The position numbers and the translations under genes were made by a program. DNA of 64,000 nucleotides from Eucalyptus grandis (Eukaryota; Streptophyta; Magnoliopsida; Myrtales; Myrtaceae): the NCBI RefSeq assembly GCF_016545825.1, contig NC_052619.1, positions 1,565,501 through 1,629,500 on the forward strand, written 5' to 3'. The notes beneath the pieces are model-generated. The model saw only the letters and a list, made by a program, of their open reading frames with translations. It was not told the origin of the DNA and ran no database searches. Of the stretch, positions 22,430 through 34,909 are shown piece after piece. Position 1 is the first letter of the stretch. Each line of letters opens with the position of its first letter.

Positions 22430-23960
22430 GGTGGAGGTATCTTCGTCTCATTGAATCTTCACTTTCTTAGGTGGCTCCCTCTGTGCCGTGGCTTTGTCAG
22501 ACCACTTTAACCAATGGGATGTCTTGGTACGTAGAATTTGTTCTTTTCGATCCTCCATCTAAATCAGGCTTTCTATGTACGACACTCTATTGTCCACGTC
22601 TAACTTTCTGAAATTTAGCACGTGAGTCGGGTCAGGCTCATACGTCCTCAACATCGACACGTGAAAGACGTCATGCACTTGCGCCAACCTTAGCGGCACT
22701 GCAAAACGATACGTTCGGATCCCGATTCCTTCTAGAATCTCAAAGGGACCTACGTACCTTAGACTCAGCTTTCCCTTTTTTGCCAAAGCATGAAGTACCC
22801 CTCCTTGGTGACACCTTCAGAAAGGCGTGCTCACCAACTTGGAATTCCAATTACCTTCGACGCTTATCAGCATAGCTTTTTTGATGACTCCGAGTGGTCT
22901 TTAATTTGTCCTCGAAAACGGCAACTGCATCCACTAACTATTGAACCGACTCCAGGCCTGTGATCTTCCGTTCTTCGACCTCATCCCAACACACTGGTGT
23001 TCTACAAGCTCTGCCATACAACGCTTCAAACGGTGCCATCTGAATGCTCTGCTGGTAGTTGTTGTAGGCAAACTCGACAAGATGAAACTGTTCCTTCCAG
23101 CTTCCCTTGAAATCTAACATGCAAGCTCGCAGCATGTCTTTGAGGGTTTGAATTGTCCTCTCAGATCGGCCATCCGTCTAAGGATGATAAGCTGTACTGT
23201 ACTACAGCTTTGTTCCTAAAGCGGTATGCAGGCTCTTCCAAAAAGCGGAGGTAAACCTTAGGTCTCTGTCTGATGTAATCGTCACCGGCACTCCATGCAG
23301 ACGAACAATTTGACGCATGTACAATTTTGCATGCCTTTCTAAATCAAGGTCCTTTCGTACTGCGATGAAGTGAGCCAACTTCATCAGTCTATCGACTATT
23401 ACCCAAATGGAATCATTACCTCTCTAACTCATTTGTAAGCTCGTCACAAAATCCATTGTGACGTGTTCCCATTTCCACTCGGGAATCTTGAGAGGTTGCA
23501 GAAGTCCTCCCGACTTACAATGCTGTGCCTTCACTTTCTGACACATCAAACACTTGGCAACGTGCTTGGCAATATCTGCCTTCATACCAGACCACCAATA
23601 ATGTTGACGTGGATTCTGATACATCTTCGTACTATCAGGATGAATGCTGTAATTGCTACGATGAGCTTTTGACAAAATCTCTTCCTTAAGTACTGCATTG
23701 TCAGGTACACACAATCGTCTTCAGAACCTTAGTGTTCCATCTTTAGAAATCTGAAAGTTAGCCTTCCTCTTTTCGATATCCTCTTGTAGGATCTTTTAAA
23801 CATCCGGATCTGTCAGTTGAAGCGTCTCGATTCTGATCTGCATTTTCGACTCAATTTTGAGGGTGGCCATAAGATTTTCAAAGGTGGCCCACCTCAAATT
23901 TGAAAACTGAATCTTGAGCCCTTTCGATTAAAATCCATTCTTTGAGTACCATCTGCACTA
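22430..23960 (-). pseudogene. Integrase and chromodomain region of element D
   Basis: From high to low coordinate: HHCC zinc-binding part with 'HRSNYSIHPDSTKMY' and 'KCLMCQKVKAQHC' (23714-23424), catalytic core with 'HGVPVTITSDRDLRF' holding a DDE aspartate (23384-23202), 'MAPFEALYGRACRTPVCW' (23135-22938), then 'LSLRYVGPFEILEGIG' and 'LAQVHDVFHVSMLR' (22786-22559). Each block is in its own frame or ends at a stop, so at least four breaks separate them. The chromodomain itself is only partly readable below 22559. Confidence 0.87.
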
Positions 23961-25135
23961 CTGAAGACTTCCGACTTAGCGCGTATGCGACCTTATTTGC
24001 CTTTCTAGGGTGATACAAAATATCACAATCATAGTCTTTCAAAAGTTCCATCTAGTGATGCTGTCTTATATTAAACTCCTTTTGAGAGAATAGATACTTG
24101 AGACTTTGATGGTCAATGAAGATCTGGAATCTTTCTCCATACAAATAATGTCTCCAAATCTTCAGAGCGAAAATAATTATGGCAAGTTATGAGTCATGCG
24201 TCGGGTAATTCAGCTCGTGAGGTCTCAATTGATAGTTTGCGTATGCAACAACCTTGCCATGTTGCATTAGCACGCAACCCAGTCCTCTAAACGACGCATC
24301 ACTATAGATCTCATATTTTCCAGGACCAGAGGGTATGGCTAGCACAGGTGCAGTAGTCAACTTCTGCTTAAGCTCTTGGAAACTACACTTGCATTTGTCT
24401 GTCCACACAAATTTCTCTTCCTTCTTCAGTAGTCGAGTCAACGGCAACATTAACGCTGAAAATTGTTCCATGAACCTTCTATAATACCCTATTAAACCCA
24501 AAAAGCTTTTGATCTTTGTCACTGTAGTTGGTCTTGGCCAATTGATAATTGCTTTGATCTTATATGAATCCACGGAGATTCTTTCGCCTGAAATCACGTG
24601 ACCTAGAAACGCTACACGAGTCAACCAAAACTCGCACTTGCTAAACTTAGCGTACAATCCATGATTCCTTAGTGTTTGCAATACCATCCTCAAATGCCTT
24701 TCGTGCTCCTCAGCACTTCTCGAATACACAGGATATCATCGATGAACAAGATCACAAATTGATCCATATACTTCTTGAACACTCTGTTTATCAAATCCAT
24801 AAAAGCAGTTGGGGCATTTGTCAAACCATCGGCATTACCGTGAACTCATAATGGCCGTATCACGTATGAAACACTGACTTAAGTATATCCTCCTTTCTGA
24901 TTCTCAGTTGATGATATCCCATCCTTAAGTCGATCTTAGAGAATATCGACGCTCCTTGCAACTGATCAAACAAGTCATCGATCATTGGCAGTGGATACTT
25001 GTTCTTGATCGTCACCTGATTAAGTTGACGATAGTTGATGCACAAACGGAACAAACCATATTTTTTCTTCACAAACAGAACTATTGCTCCCTAAGGTGAT
25101 GCACTGGGACATATGAATCCCTTATCCAACAATTC
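23961..25135 (-). pseudogene. Reverse transcriptase and RNase H of element D
   Basis: RT fingers and palm start: '[19 protein letters not shown]' and '[16 protein letters not shown]' (25072-24860). The catalytic FIDDI box is readable near 24745, but a single-base shift directly follows it. 24729-24187 encodes the thumb and connection ('[19 protein letters not shown]', '[16 protein letters not shown]', '[19 protein letters not shown]') and the RNase H start ('[17 protein letters not shown]'). The RNase H tail continues in broken frame to ~23961. Unlike element A, the RT core is not deleted here. Confidence 0.87.
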
Positions 25136-25912
25136 CTACATCTGCACCTTCAGTTCTTTCAACTCAGATAACGCCATCTGGTAAGGAGCCTTAGAGATTG
25201 ACTTTGTCCCGGGGGCTAACTCAATCACAAATTCTATTTCTGGCGGTAGACCTGGCAATTCCTTCGGAAACACATCTAGAAATTCCTGAACGATTGCTGT
25301 GTCTTCGATTTTCTGCTCCTTAACTGTCGTATCCATGACAGTCACTAAGTAACCTTGGCAACCCCCGTTTAACAAACGGGTTGCCTCAAGCAATGAGATC
25401 AAGGTAATCGAGGGTCCTCCCTGACTCCTAATAAACTCGAAACTTTCACCCACTAATGGGTTAAATTGAATCGCTTTACAATAGCAGTCCATATTAGCTC
25501 GTTGATTGGTAAGCCAGTCCATGCCAATTATCACATCAAAATCATACATGGTTAGGACTATCAAATCTATCCTCCCTTCTCGCTCACCAATCACTAACTT
25601 GCAACCAGGACAACCCACTGTAGCTAACACATTATCCTTTAACGGTGTAGATATGCTAATCACTTACTATAACAACTCAGGAATCAATCATATTAGCTTA
25701 ACAAATTGCTCAGCTACAAATGAATGAGTTGCACCAGAGTCAAATAAAGCATAAGCAACGTGGTCGTTTAGCGAAACAGTACCTGTAATCACATCAGGCG
25801 CGTCATCAGCTTGTCCTCTAGTGATGGCGTACGTCATTCTTTGAGCTGAAGGCCTGTTCAATCCACCCTGCCGTGCATTCAATGGCGCGTATCCTCGATT
25901 CTGACCCATCAA
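25136..25912 (-). pseudogene. Aspartic protease of element D
   Basis: 25912-25688 contains the canonical retropepsin active site 'YALFDSGATHSFV'. After a break near 25670 the domain continues with 'GCPGCKLVIGEREGRIDL', 'MYDFDVIIGMDWL' and the linker 'VVQEFLDVFPKELPGLP'-like sequence to 25136. The active-site triplet is preserved, unlike element A (Leu) or E (His). The junction to RT is a stop at 25136, which also falls at the usual linker. Confidence 0.87.
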
Positions 25913-27077
25913 TGGCGATGGTGGTAACTACAGCGGTCCCATCTGTGTCCTAGGACAATCCCTGGCCATGTGACCTTGCTGGCTATACTCAAAACAAGCA
26001 CCCGGCCTAGAATGACACGGGGCTGATCCATGTAGTCTTCCACATAAATGACAATAGGGTGCCTTCCTCCAGTAATCGGCCTTTTCCCAAATCGATTTCC
26101 ATCTTTGTTAGAACCAAACCGTGACCCAGGTTAGCGGCTTGTTCGTTCTGGTCTCTCTCTGTCAACTGGGCCCATTCGTACAAGTCGTTGTAGTCCTTCA
26201 AATTGAACCACACCAATGGACTTCTCAGCTCTTGTTTGAGTCCATCTCTGAATCTCCTAGCTTGGTTTACCGGATCCTCGACCAATCTAGGGGCGTACTG
26301 CAACAGTTCGGTGAACTTCACTTCGTATTGATCCACTGTCATTGTACCTTGGCAAAGGCACTGAAATTCCTCCATCTTGAGTTCTCTAGAACTCTAAGAG
26401 ATGTACTTGTTGTTGAAGACCTCGATAAAGGCGTTCCACTCCGGAACCACACTTTCAAGGAACACTATCCTTTTGGTGGCTCTCCACCAAGTGCTTGCAA
26501 TCCCTTACAGCTGATAAGCTGCAAGGATGACCTTCTCCGCCTTGGTGCACATCAGTAGTGCAAAGGCCTTCTCCAATTCCTGGATTTAGAGGGCTGCAGT
26601 CTCGGGATCTCCTGCGCCAGTGAACTTTGGCGAGTTCAACTTTAGAAATTGCTCCACTAGCTTATGCATCGGCCTCACAGCGACCGCGTTCCCAAGTGGA
26701 ACCTTAGTAGGTACGACAGTAGGTGTGGCAGCGGTGGCATTAGCGGCAGTGGTGGCATCAACGGCAGTGGTGACATCAGCATTGGCAGTAACAGTAGCGG
26801 CAGCTGTAGCGGTGGCGGTAATGATGGCGGCTTGATTCTGGGCCTGTTGCCCCATGAAATTCCCTAAGGCCGCTAGCGCCTTCATGATCTCAACAGTTCT
26901 CGGATCACCAAGTGCTGCTACACAAGCACTGACTTGAGGCGGTTCTACGCCACTAGCGCTAGCCTAAACTAGCACTCTACCACGACCCCCTCGAGTACCG
27001 ACCCTAGTCGGCATCCTACCCCAAGTCATTGGTCCTATGGCCCCTTTTCTAGGAGTCCTCTGCTCCTGATCACTCAT
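25913..27077 (-). pseudogene. gag of element D
   Basis: ATG at 27077 ('MSDQEQRTPRKG') matches the A gag start. An Ala/Thr repeat region follows (about 26850-26700), then 'HKLVEQFLKLNSPKFTGAG' and a capsid part 'MEEFQCLCQGTMTVDQYEV' with 'ARRFRDGLKQELRSPLVW' (26375-26007). The second zinc knuckle near 25990 reads CFEYSQQGHMARDC: the second Cys has become Tyr, a G-to-A change that breaks zinc binding. A stop lies early in the N-terminal part (about 26965) and frameshifts occur near 26580 and 26380. Confidence 0.84.
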
Positions 27078-27253
27078 ACTATAGGATCTTTATAGAAACC
27101 TGTTTTCTAATTCTAATACTAGATTAGAATTTGAGTGACCACACAAACAAGCTACCAATCAGCTATCAATCACATGCATCAACATATTTAAATGGTCTTT
27201 CCTACTAACTATCCCAAGAACCTATCTCACCTTATCACTCCAACTACCAACCA

Positions 27254-27265
27254 GCTCTAATACCA
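27254..27265 (-). other. Primer-binding site of element D
   Basis: Minus strand reads TGGTATTAGAGC, one base from the initiator Met tRNA complement, 12 bases inside the 5' LTR. Confidence 0.85.
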
Positions 27266-27277
27266 CTTAAATTGGGA

Positions 27278-29559
27278 TGTTACGCCCTGATCCTCAAACG
27301 CGTGCCCATCCTTCGATAGTCGATAAAATTTGCAACTTCCTAGGACGAGTTGCCGACCCTTTCATTTTATTGCACATGCGGAAGTGAATAACAAATCCCC
27401 TGACGGTAACCATTTCGGGATAGAAAAGCAGGACAATAGATTCACAAACAAAACATGCTTTTATATACACACCGAGTCATGTACAAAAGTTAACAACCAA
27501 AAGCCTACAAAAGATCGGCTCTTAAAAGAAACTGTCCTATTTGACTCACACCTCAGATCCCCTCAGCTTGGCTCCAGGTTTTCCACCCTACGGTCCTGAA
27601 AAGTTAAACCCACGACGCAGTGAGATATAGATCTCAGCGAGTTCACGCTCTAAACCCCGATTAGGAGGGTAATACACCTAGAGGCATCCTAACCACACAA
27701 CCATACAACCATAGAGACTTACCTTGTCTCAGATCCTCCCTGCAGGTCAGCACAATTCATATACACAATGCATATAATCACAGCATACCACAATTGAAAC
27801 ACCTCATTAACTCAATCAATCACATGGGTCTCGATTATGAGGCTAAACAGTTATGACACATCCCATACCGTGCCACCCAGTTTTGTCTCATAATCAGGTG
27901 TATCTAACTCAAACAATCATGCGTTCCGATTGTTAATTTCACCCCTCGAGGGTACAGCCTACTCCCAAGTTTGATAGTCTACTGGTGTAGCCAGACATTG
28001 TCTCACCACCATTGAGCATGGCTTCGTCTTTCAAAGACGGCTTCGGTGGAGATTTCTCGCGGATGGTTGTCAGCTGCTGGGCTGAAACGTGAGGCTAAGT
28101 GGAGCTGGGTTGCAAACATGGAGAGGAGCGTTGCTGGGAGTCAACGAAGGAGAGAGGGTTGACTTCGGTGGAGGACGCGCGGCAGAGCTGGGGAAAAATC
28201 GATGGAGCAGCTTCGGTCGAGGGAGACAGAAGATGGTGGGGCGTGTGGCGTTGATGGGGAGCAGCTGGTTCTCGGTGGAGTTGCAGAGAAGGGAGGGATG
28301 CGAGAGAACGACGTGGAGAGGGGGTGTTGAACGTTGACTTGGTGGGGGGTTTTCTCGCAGACTATGGCAGCGAAAAGGTTTCGGTGGAGGGAGACACACG
28401 CTGGTGGAGCTGCAGGAGCTGTTTCGGTGGGGAGAATCGTTGATGGTGGAGCAAAGAAATGAGACCAAGAAGGAGGGACGCGCGAAGATGATGAAGGAAG
28501 AAACATAAGCAAAACTCGGTTGGTGAGAGAGAGAACTCTTCGCACGAAGGGGAGAGGAAAGCAGCTGGCAAGCGTGAGGAGGAAGTTGCCGAAGAGGGGA
28601 AAGTCAGCAATAATTATCCAATTTCATTAATTCTTGGTCCCACAAGCCTTCATGATAATCCCCTTTGTCCCCCCATCACTTTCATGCACTAAGTCCCCAC
28701 AATTAGCTAGGTTGATGCCAATTGTTGCAACCCCCATGCCCACCTCCGAATTTCCTCATTTTTGAACTTCAATTTCTTCACAAATCTCTCAATTTGATGT
28801 CCAATTTTGCTGCAGAGGAAGCCTACACAATTTCCACAAGTTCCCATCACCAAATAGCTTGGTTTAGGAGCCAAAAATCACTTCAATTTGGCCCATCCGA
28901 ATTGCCGTTCTTTTCCGAGTCGTCCAAATTGATTTTCCGTAAAAATCCTGAACTTGCCAAAAATTCTTCAAAGGATGAATCGACGTCCCAAAAATAAATT
29001 GTGACATGACAGAACTTTCAATTTCTGAAATTGGGTTTAATTTCGTGGTTAATTTCAACCGAACGCGATTTTAGCGTGACCTAACTTACTGTGTAGCTTT
29101 TAGGAATTTTTAGTGCAATTGACCCGTGGTCGATTATTTTCGAACCACAATGTACATCTTCGATCGATTGACAACTCTCGGTTGTCGTGAAAATCTTGAG
29201 GTTTCTAATACAGGCACAGCGTACCAAAACGACAGAAAAATTGGTTTAGTGTCGATCGACAAGAATTTTGCAATTAGGTGGAATCACCCACACTTAATCA
29301 CACACCTCAGTCGAATCAACCTATCTCCGGTCTCTGATAGATTTTTGACTGTGCCGTAATGACCCTTGCAGATTAGCACGGTTGAGCAGTTGATTCCTAG
29401 TCGAATTCTCAAGTCTATTGCGTTTATATCCCTTAACGGTTTTACTTGATAGGCTAGTGATCCCGTGAGTGATCAGCTCAGGGAAAAGAACTATTGGCGC
29501 GTCGATGAAAAGCCCAACTCATTCAATCGAAAACATAGCCTGAAATTCAGGATGTCACA
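27278..29559 (-). repeat. 5' LTR of element D (internally deleted)
   Basis: From 'tgttacgccctgatcc' to 'aggatgtcaca'; 2282 bp. At about 28043 the sequence jumps from 'caaagacggctt' to 'cggtggagatttctc'; the left LTR of D has roughly 1 kb more between these points once solo LTR C is removed. The frames at 28070-28610 are the counterpart of the Ser/Pro-rich frames in the left LTR but are shifted relative to them. Confidence 0.87.
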
Positions 29560-30037
29560 AAACTAACTTGGAGAGTTGCGAGATATAGCGAGGAAATTCA
29601 CCAGAAAATTCGGAGGTAGAGAGACGGAGGTGTTGTAACTTCGAAAGATTGCTAAAACCATACGGAATTGAGGAGAAGTTGAAGCTATTGAAAGCGAGAT
29701 TGAGTGACCTCATGTGAACGAGTCGAAAGAGAGTGGTGTTGGGACTCATGGTGCAGAAGAGACAACTGCTACTAAGGTCAAGGGCGATCACTCGACCAGT
29801 GACTTTATCACATTTGACACCATCCCACAAATAACAATGTCCACTTCCATCCAACGACCACGAATGGACTTTTGGATAAACGCATCGCTCGTCTATCATG
29901 TTGATTCTGAAACTTCTTTTGAATTCCATTAAGGCAGAGCTCTCATCGGCATGACAAAGTACCTCAACAAACCTAGTACGAAAGAGAGAAAGCAAGAATA
30001 TCCAAGTAAGCAGCAGATATAATGATAAGGCTACCAT
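29560..30037 (-). pseudogene. Receptor-like protein (LRR-RLP), N-terminal fragment cut by element D
   Basis: The first ~159 residues of an LRR receptor-like protein of the Cf-9/RLP type, cell-surface receptors in immunity or development. Residues 1-28 form a hydrophobic signal peptide (LYLLLTWIFLLSLF). The N-terminal cap follows with 'DESSALMEFKRSF' and the Cys-bracketed 'CYLWDGVKCDKVTGRVIALDL', then about three LRR strands ('MRSLNLAFNSFNF', 'LSKLQHLRLSTSEFSGEFP'). The frame is clean from the ATG at 30037 to the junction, so it was intact when hit. The LTR of D begins right after 'LSKLV' and its own TGTGA supplies the stop codon. RLPs are normally 700-1000+ residues with a transmembrane segment; all of that is missing here. 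Confidence 0.88.
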
Positions 30038-33000
30038 AATTTTCTGCTTTTGTTTTTGTTCTTTTGGTTACTGAAGTGAGTTTTCGAGGGAGAGTGAGAC
30101 GTAGAAGCTTTTTATGGGCAGCAACAATTGGTTTTGGCAATGGAATTATCTTGCTACTTGGTCATTCATAGCGCTTGACCCCAATACTTTAAACTGATTT
30201 TAGGTATGCCTTCTGTATGGGTTTGAAGACTGCAGGATGTTAGACGCATGAACATTTCTTTCATTATATAGGGCACAAGAGCAGCAAGGGCTTGGCATTC
30301 TCTTCTTTTTTTTTTTATCTATATTTCATACTTTATTAAAAGTATCCATTCTTTTCTTTGAGCGACGTATTGGAAATTGGCGACAAGCTTCAATGTTCAT
30401 GCCCTTTGTTTTGACTCATAACTTCAAGGGTAAATTTCAAGTACAGAAGTTGTTCATAGTTGTTTGTTCATCCATATGGGTAGCCTGTGCGTACTTCCAT
30501 CTATAAGCCCATTTATAGGTGGACTCATGTCTCTGTAACTTTTATCTTTCCTTGGATGGACGTTCACCGATAAACTCACTTGTGCATCTGTCCTCTCCCT
30601 ACACTTACCACAAAAAAAAAAAAAAAAAAACGATTTTGTTTTGGGATTCATCAAGTTTAACACTGATTTTCTCAGTCATGGTTTCATTTTTAATTTTTAA
30701 GTAGTGATGTTTCTCTCTTGATTATATCATGTGTGCTTACACGCGTCTAACACAATTTGTAAAAATGCTAAGTAATAAATGTAAATCCATTTAGAATTTC
30801 TATAATTTTGTATAATAGCACCATTGGTTCTTAGCAATAATTTGAACGAAAAATATCAATCAATATTATCTCAATCATTAATTAAGTGAATTTTACTGTA
30901 CAGCTGACATGATCCACAATGGGGATGACTTTGATCTATTGATCCAAAGGCCAGACGATACTTTCTCGGAAATGACGGGGAGACTCTAGAGTCCAAGCAA
31001 AGATGAGGCATCATTTGTCAAAAAAGCTATAATTGAAAATTCACGTGGAAACTGAAAATTTTGTCGTGTCGTGCTCGCCATTCATTGCCAGTATTATTGG
31101 TATGGTCCCCTTCCCATTTCTTGTTCACATAGAAAAGAAAAGAAAAAGACAAAGTTGACAAACCTCAAGAAAGAATTTTCTTCCTTACGACAAACCAGTC
31201 GTACCAACCTAACCACTGGTGTTCGGATGACGCTTCCCCATCAAGTGTTGAGCTACCCAAAGACGCAGGTTCTTTTTTAGGTTCTTTGAACCTTCAATCA
31301 ACGAAATCAATTTTACGTCCCGTCGTTTACCCAAGGAGGTCTTAAAGGAGGATTCTAGCCTTCTGGCATTTACCAAAGTCAGAAAGAATTTTGTGCCATC
31401 GCCATTGAACCTTCGCTTATTCATTGTGTCTCCAAATAAGCAAAGCTGAAAAAATTACCCTGTGATGTATTAGGAAATGAGCCTGAGAAATGACATCTAC
31501 CTACTAAAAACTTATTCATGAAACCAAGGTTTCCCCAAAGATAATAGTTCCAGGAGATTACCCCAATGTATTTCCGGAATAAACCAAAAAGGAAAACACA
31601 AGAGACTAGTATCTACCTCGTGTCCCAAAGAGAATAATCTTTTCAGGAAATTACACCAGTTGCGATCAGTTCACGTTGACACAACCCTCAGATAAGGCCG
31701 GAGGATGACTTAAAATAAGAAGCTTTTCTTTATCTCAACACCTTGTATGTGGAGGCAAAAATTTTAACCGTGGCATTTCCATAAAGGAAAACATTTACAT
31801 TATTTTCCATGGTGGTTTGTTTGTGGAGGTTAATGTTTTTCCAAGTCATACTCTAAAATGATTTGATTGCCGCATTAGATCGAGCTTATCAAAACTGGTG
31901 CCAAGATCAAAATCAATTAAAAAATTTATGCAAGTTTAAGGAATTGATTAATTGAATTAAAAGTTCAAGAACTTGATTGAAAAAAAAAAGTGTAAATTAA
32001 GGGAGGAAAAGTAAAACTTTACCGCTGGCACATGGTGAACCAAAACAACCGTGCGCTGCTCATTCTGGAAGTCCAAGCAAGTTTTCTAGTCAAAAGTTTT
32101 TTATTTTTTTTTTTTATCCATCCCTTTTTACCCCTTGTATGACGGGAGAAGAAAAGGCTTCCTAGACAAATCTTTCTTTTGATTTTTTAAAGTGTCTTTT
32201 GAACAAGGCGGAGGAAACGCGTTTTGGTATTTGATGTGGTTTCGCGTGTGTATTAAATAATTACACTCAAACTTAATATTCTTTAAGGACTCATATTTTG
32301 GCATTGACTTGTGTTCTCGAACTTTGGCATGGTTGATTAGAAAAATTATACAAATTTAAAGACTTGATTAGATAAATTCTAAGGACATGGACTTGACTGT
32401 AAAAAAAAAAAAAACTATGTTTGAACTTATCAAATTTGTGTCTTTTGAAGGTTGAAAATAAGTACGCGCATTTTGACACTTCATAGAAGCTTGGTGTGGA
32501 CTGAATTATTATACTCAACCTAAATATTCATTTGAGGAAACGCTTTTTGGCACTAGTCCACAAAAGCAAGTTAGTCTTTCCCACTTCGTACTCTAAAATG
32601 GTCCGACAGACACGTCAATTCAAATTTATTAGAATTAATTCTAGGGGCTAGATTTGATTAGATAAATTGAAAGTTGAAAAGACCTTAACCAAAGAAAGCA
32701 CAAAAATTAAGGGTTGAATTTTCCCTTTCAAGAGATAGTGGACAGATGTTCACACCACTCGTCTTGGAATTCCAGGCAAGTTTTTTAAATCCACCTTTTT
32801 TTTTTCTTTTCCTTTCTTTTTTTTTTCCTGGTACAACGTGGATCCGACACTTCCTAGCCAAAGTTTCACGTGGATGAGCTAGCCCATAACTTTACAATTT
32901 CATTAATTTATGTTCTAAGACATGCCCTTTATTAAGCATGGAGAAGCCCGTGACATGATGAATCAATAGGTCACAGAGGATCACCCTTACTTCATAAGTA

Positions 33001-33984
33001 ATGCATTTATCAAACTCAAAAACGAATAGGAAAGAGCAGATTTTATTCCTCTATACTGAAAATCAACGTGCAATAGCATAACAATTTTTTTTCAAAGAAA
33101 TCATAAAACCTTTCGTAACACCAACTTAGCCTATCATGCTTGGACTTTCCATTTCATGCTTATAACAGATTATTCTATATCTTTGTGATGTGTTGAGTCA
33201 TATGGACTTTTTTTCTAATAATTGATAATTTGAAATGTGTTTCGACAATCACAAAATTCTATAAAAAATACTTTTCAGTGATTTGAAATAAAGTTAAAAT
33301 TTTGTATATGTAGGTTTTTTTTTTTAAATTCAAACTGTTTAGTATTAAATAATAGTTATATTTAGAAAACACAAAGGTCATTTCTAAATTCTTATAAATC
33401 ATTGACTTCTTATTAATTCCTACTTCTAATTACAAGTTTGTGAATCAGTTTCAATCTATCACTAATGTCATTAATTGGTACGAACTTAGTAAATTACAAA
33501 CTTATGTCTCCTCGTTTACCATATATATTCGTCATTATTATTAAATGAACTACCAAAAATATAATAATTTTCCTCATCGTTCTAATAGCCAACCTTGCCC
33601 CGCACTTCGCAGGGGTGGGACGAGGATGGAGGTGGGGACTTCTCGGGGCCTGCTCAATGCTCTACTCATTCAGATCCAATAAGTTGGATTTTTATGTTCA
33701 CTTCAAAAAAGTTCTGTTAAATTCGTTGACTCTTTAGATTTCAAGTTTTTGTTTATACTTATAAAACTAAATCACTCATTAATTTATGCTCCTTAAGCTA
33801 ACAATTTTACATTTAACTTAAGATGATCTCTATGAAAATATCTTTCGTGGAGGATACCATATTAGTTTTAGAAAAAATTACTTTCAAAAGCTCTTGATAA
33901 CTCATTTAAATTGCAAGCTAATGTCTCAAAGAGTATGAGAAGTGGGAATTCCTTGATGACTCTCATCCAAATATGACTTTTCCA
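30038..33984. other. AT-rich intergenic DNA upstream of the RLP fragment
   Basis: No gene I can support. 30263-30270 contains TATATAAT on the minus strand about 225 bases upstream of the RLP start, a possible but unproven TATA box. Homopolymers occur at 30305 (T) and 30608 (A). The minus-strand frame at 31209-31424 matches no family I know. 31835-32868 holds an old duplication listed separately. 33590-33660 is a short GC-rich patch. The rest is AT-rich with short reading frames only. The region ends where gag sequence of element E begins abruptly. Confidence 0.5.
31835..32868 (+). repeat. Degenerate tandem duplication, period ~0.7 kb
   Basis: Block 31835-32165 and block ~32555-32868 share a series of phrases in the same order: 'tactctaaaatg', a run describing 'gattgaa...ttaaggg', then 'tggaa.tccaggcaagtttt', a T-rich stretch and 'cttcctag'. 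The segment between them repeats 'ggaaacgc.tttttgg' and 'attatactcaa' twice. Similarity is patchy, so the duplication is old. No coding content. Confidence 0.5.
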
Positions 33985-34273
33985 TAGGTTTGGAAAGAAA
34001 CCTATGATAGGAGGAAGGCACTCTGTTTCACCTAACAGGAAAGGTGGGATAGGTAAGTCAGCGCCGAGCCATAATGGAGTATGTCGCTTCTGTGGAAGGC
34101 GACACAGATCGGCCCCGTGCTATTGTAGGCCAGGTGCTTGATTTAGGTGTGGTCAGCAAGGCCACCAGGTCAAAGATTGTCTCCACATACCAGTGGGACC
34201 ACAACAGCTGCCGCCGCCTCCTTCGATGGGTCAGAATTGAGGATTCACGCCACCAAATGCACAACAGGGTCGT
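33985..34273 (+). pseudogene. gag C-terminal tail of element E
   Basis: Starts at 'ggtttggaaagaaacc', which aligns with the gag of D. First zinc knuckle CRFCGRRHRSAPC at 34082-34120 is intact. The second reads (stop)FRCGQQGHQVKDC ending at 34180: its first Cys codon is TGA. A Pro-rich linker follows. Everything upstream in gag and the 5' LTR is missing. Confidence 0.82.
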
Positions 34274-34909
34274 TTGAACCGACCTCCAGTGCAAGGAAGA
34301 GTGTACGCTGTCACAAGGAGACAAGCAAAGGACTCGCTTGATGTGGTCACATGTATGGTTTTGCTAAACGACCACGCTGCTTATGCTTTATTTGATCATG
34401 GAGCTACTCATTTGTTTATAGCTGAGCTGTTTGTTAAGTTGGTAGGATTGAGTCCTGAGTTGTTGGAGTTAGTGGTTAGTATGTTTACACCGTTAAAGGA
34501 TAAGGTGTTAGCTGCAGTAGGCTATCCTAGTTGCAAGTTGGTCATTGGTGAGCGAGAGAAAATGATAGATTTGATAGTCCTAGCCATGTATGATTTTGAT
34601 GTGATAATTGGCATAGACTGGCTCACCAAGAAACGAGCTAAGATGGACTGCTATCATAAAGCGATTCAGTTTAACCCGTTAGCGGGTAAGAGTTTTGAGT
34701 TTATTGGGAGTCAAGGAGGACCCTCGATTACCTTAATCCTGTTGCTTGAGGCAACCTGTTTGTTAGATGGGGGTTGCCAAGGTTATTTAGTGATTGTCAT
34801 GGATACAACAGTTGAGGAGCAGGAGATTGAGGACATTGCAGTGGTTCAAGAGTTTTCGGACGTGTTTCCGAAGGAATTGCTGGGTTTGCCACTAGAAAGG
34901 GAGATATAG
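34274..34909 (+). pseudogene. Aspartic protease and linker of element E
   Basis: A 211-residue open frame. Active site reads 'YALFDHGATHLFI', so the Ser/Thr after Asp is His. 'AMYDFDVIIGIDWL' and 'GGPSITLILLLEATCLLDGG' follow, with the linker 'DVFPKELLGLPLEREI' ending at a TAG stop at 34909. It is the longest uninterrupted pol piece in E and starts just after the gag tail. Confidence 0.86.

Larger units (their letters stand above)
16093..29559 (-). mobile_element. Ty3 LTR retrotransposon D (chromovirus, Tekay/Del-like), left end truncated
   Basis: Minus-strand relative of A. Left (3') LTR: 16093-22368, holding solo LTR C. Internal region: 22369-27277, with integrase, RNase H, RT, protease, gag from low to high coordinate. 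Right (5') LTR: 27278-29559. The left LTR lacks about the first 590 bases found in the right one; the right LTR has a ~1-kb internal deletion at about 28043. So neither LTR is complete and the outer left TSD is lost. The right end lies inside an RLP gene. RT keeps a FIDDI box but with a frameshift just after it. Coding regions are broken in many places. Confidence 0.88.

Noticed and set aside
26121..26558. 145-residue plus-strand frame
   Set aside because: Antisense shadow of element D gag.
31209..31424. 71-residue minus-strand frame upstream of the RLP
   Set aside because: No recognisable domain, no clear start context, and short.
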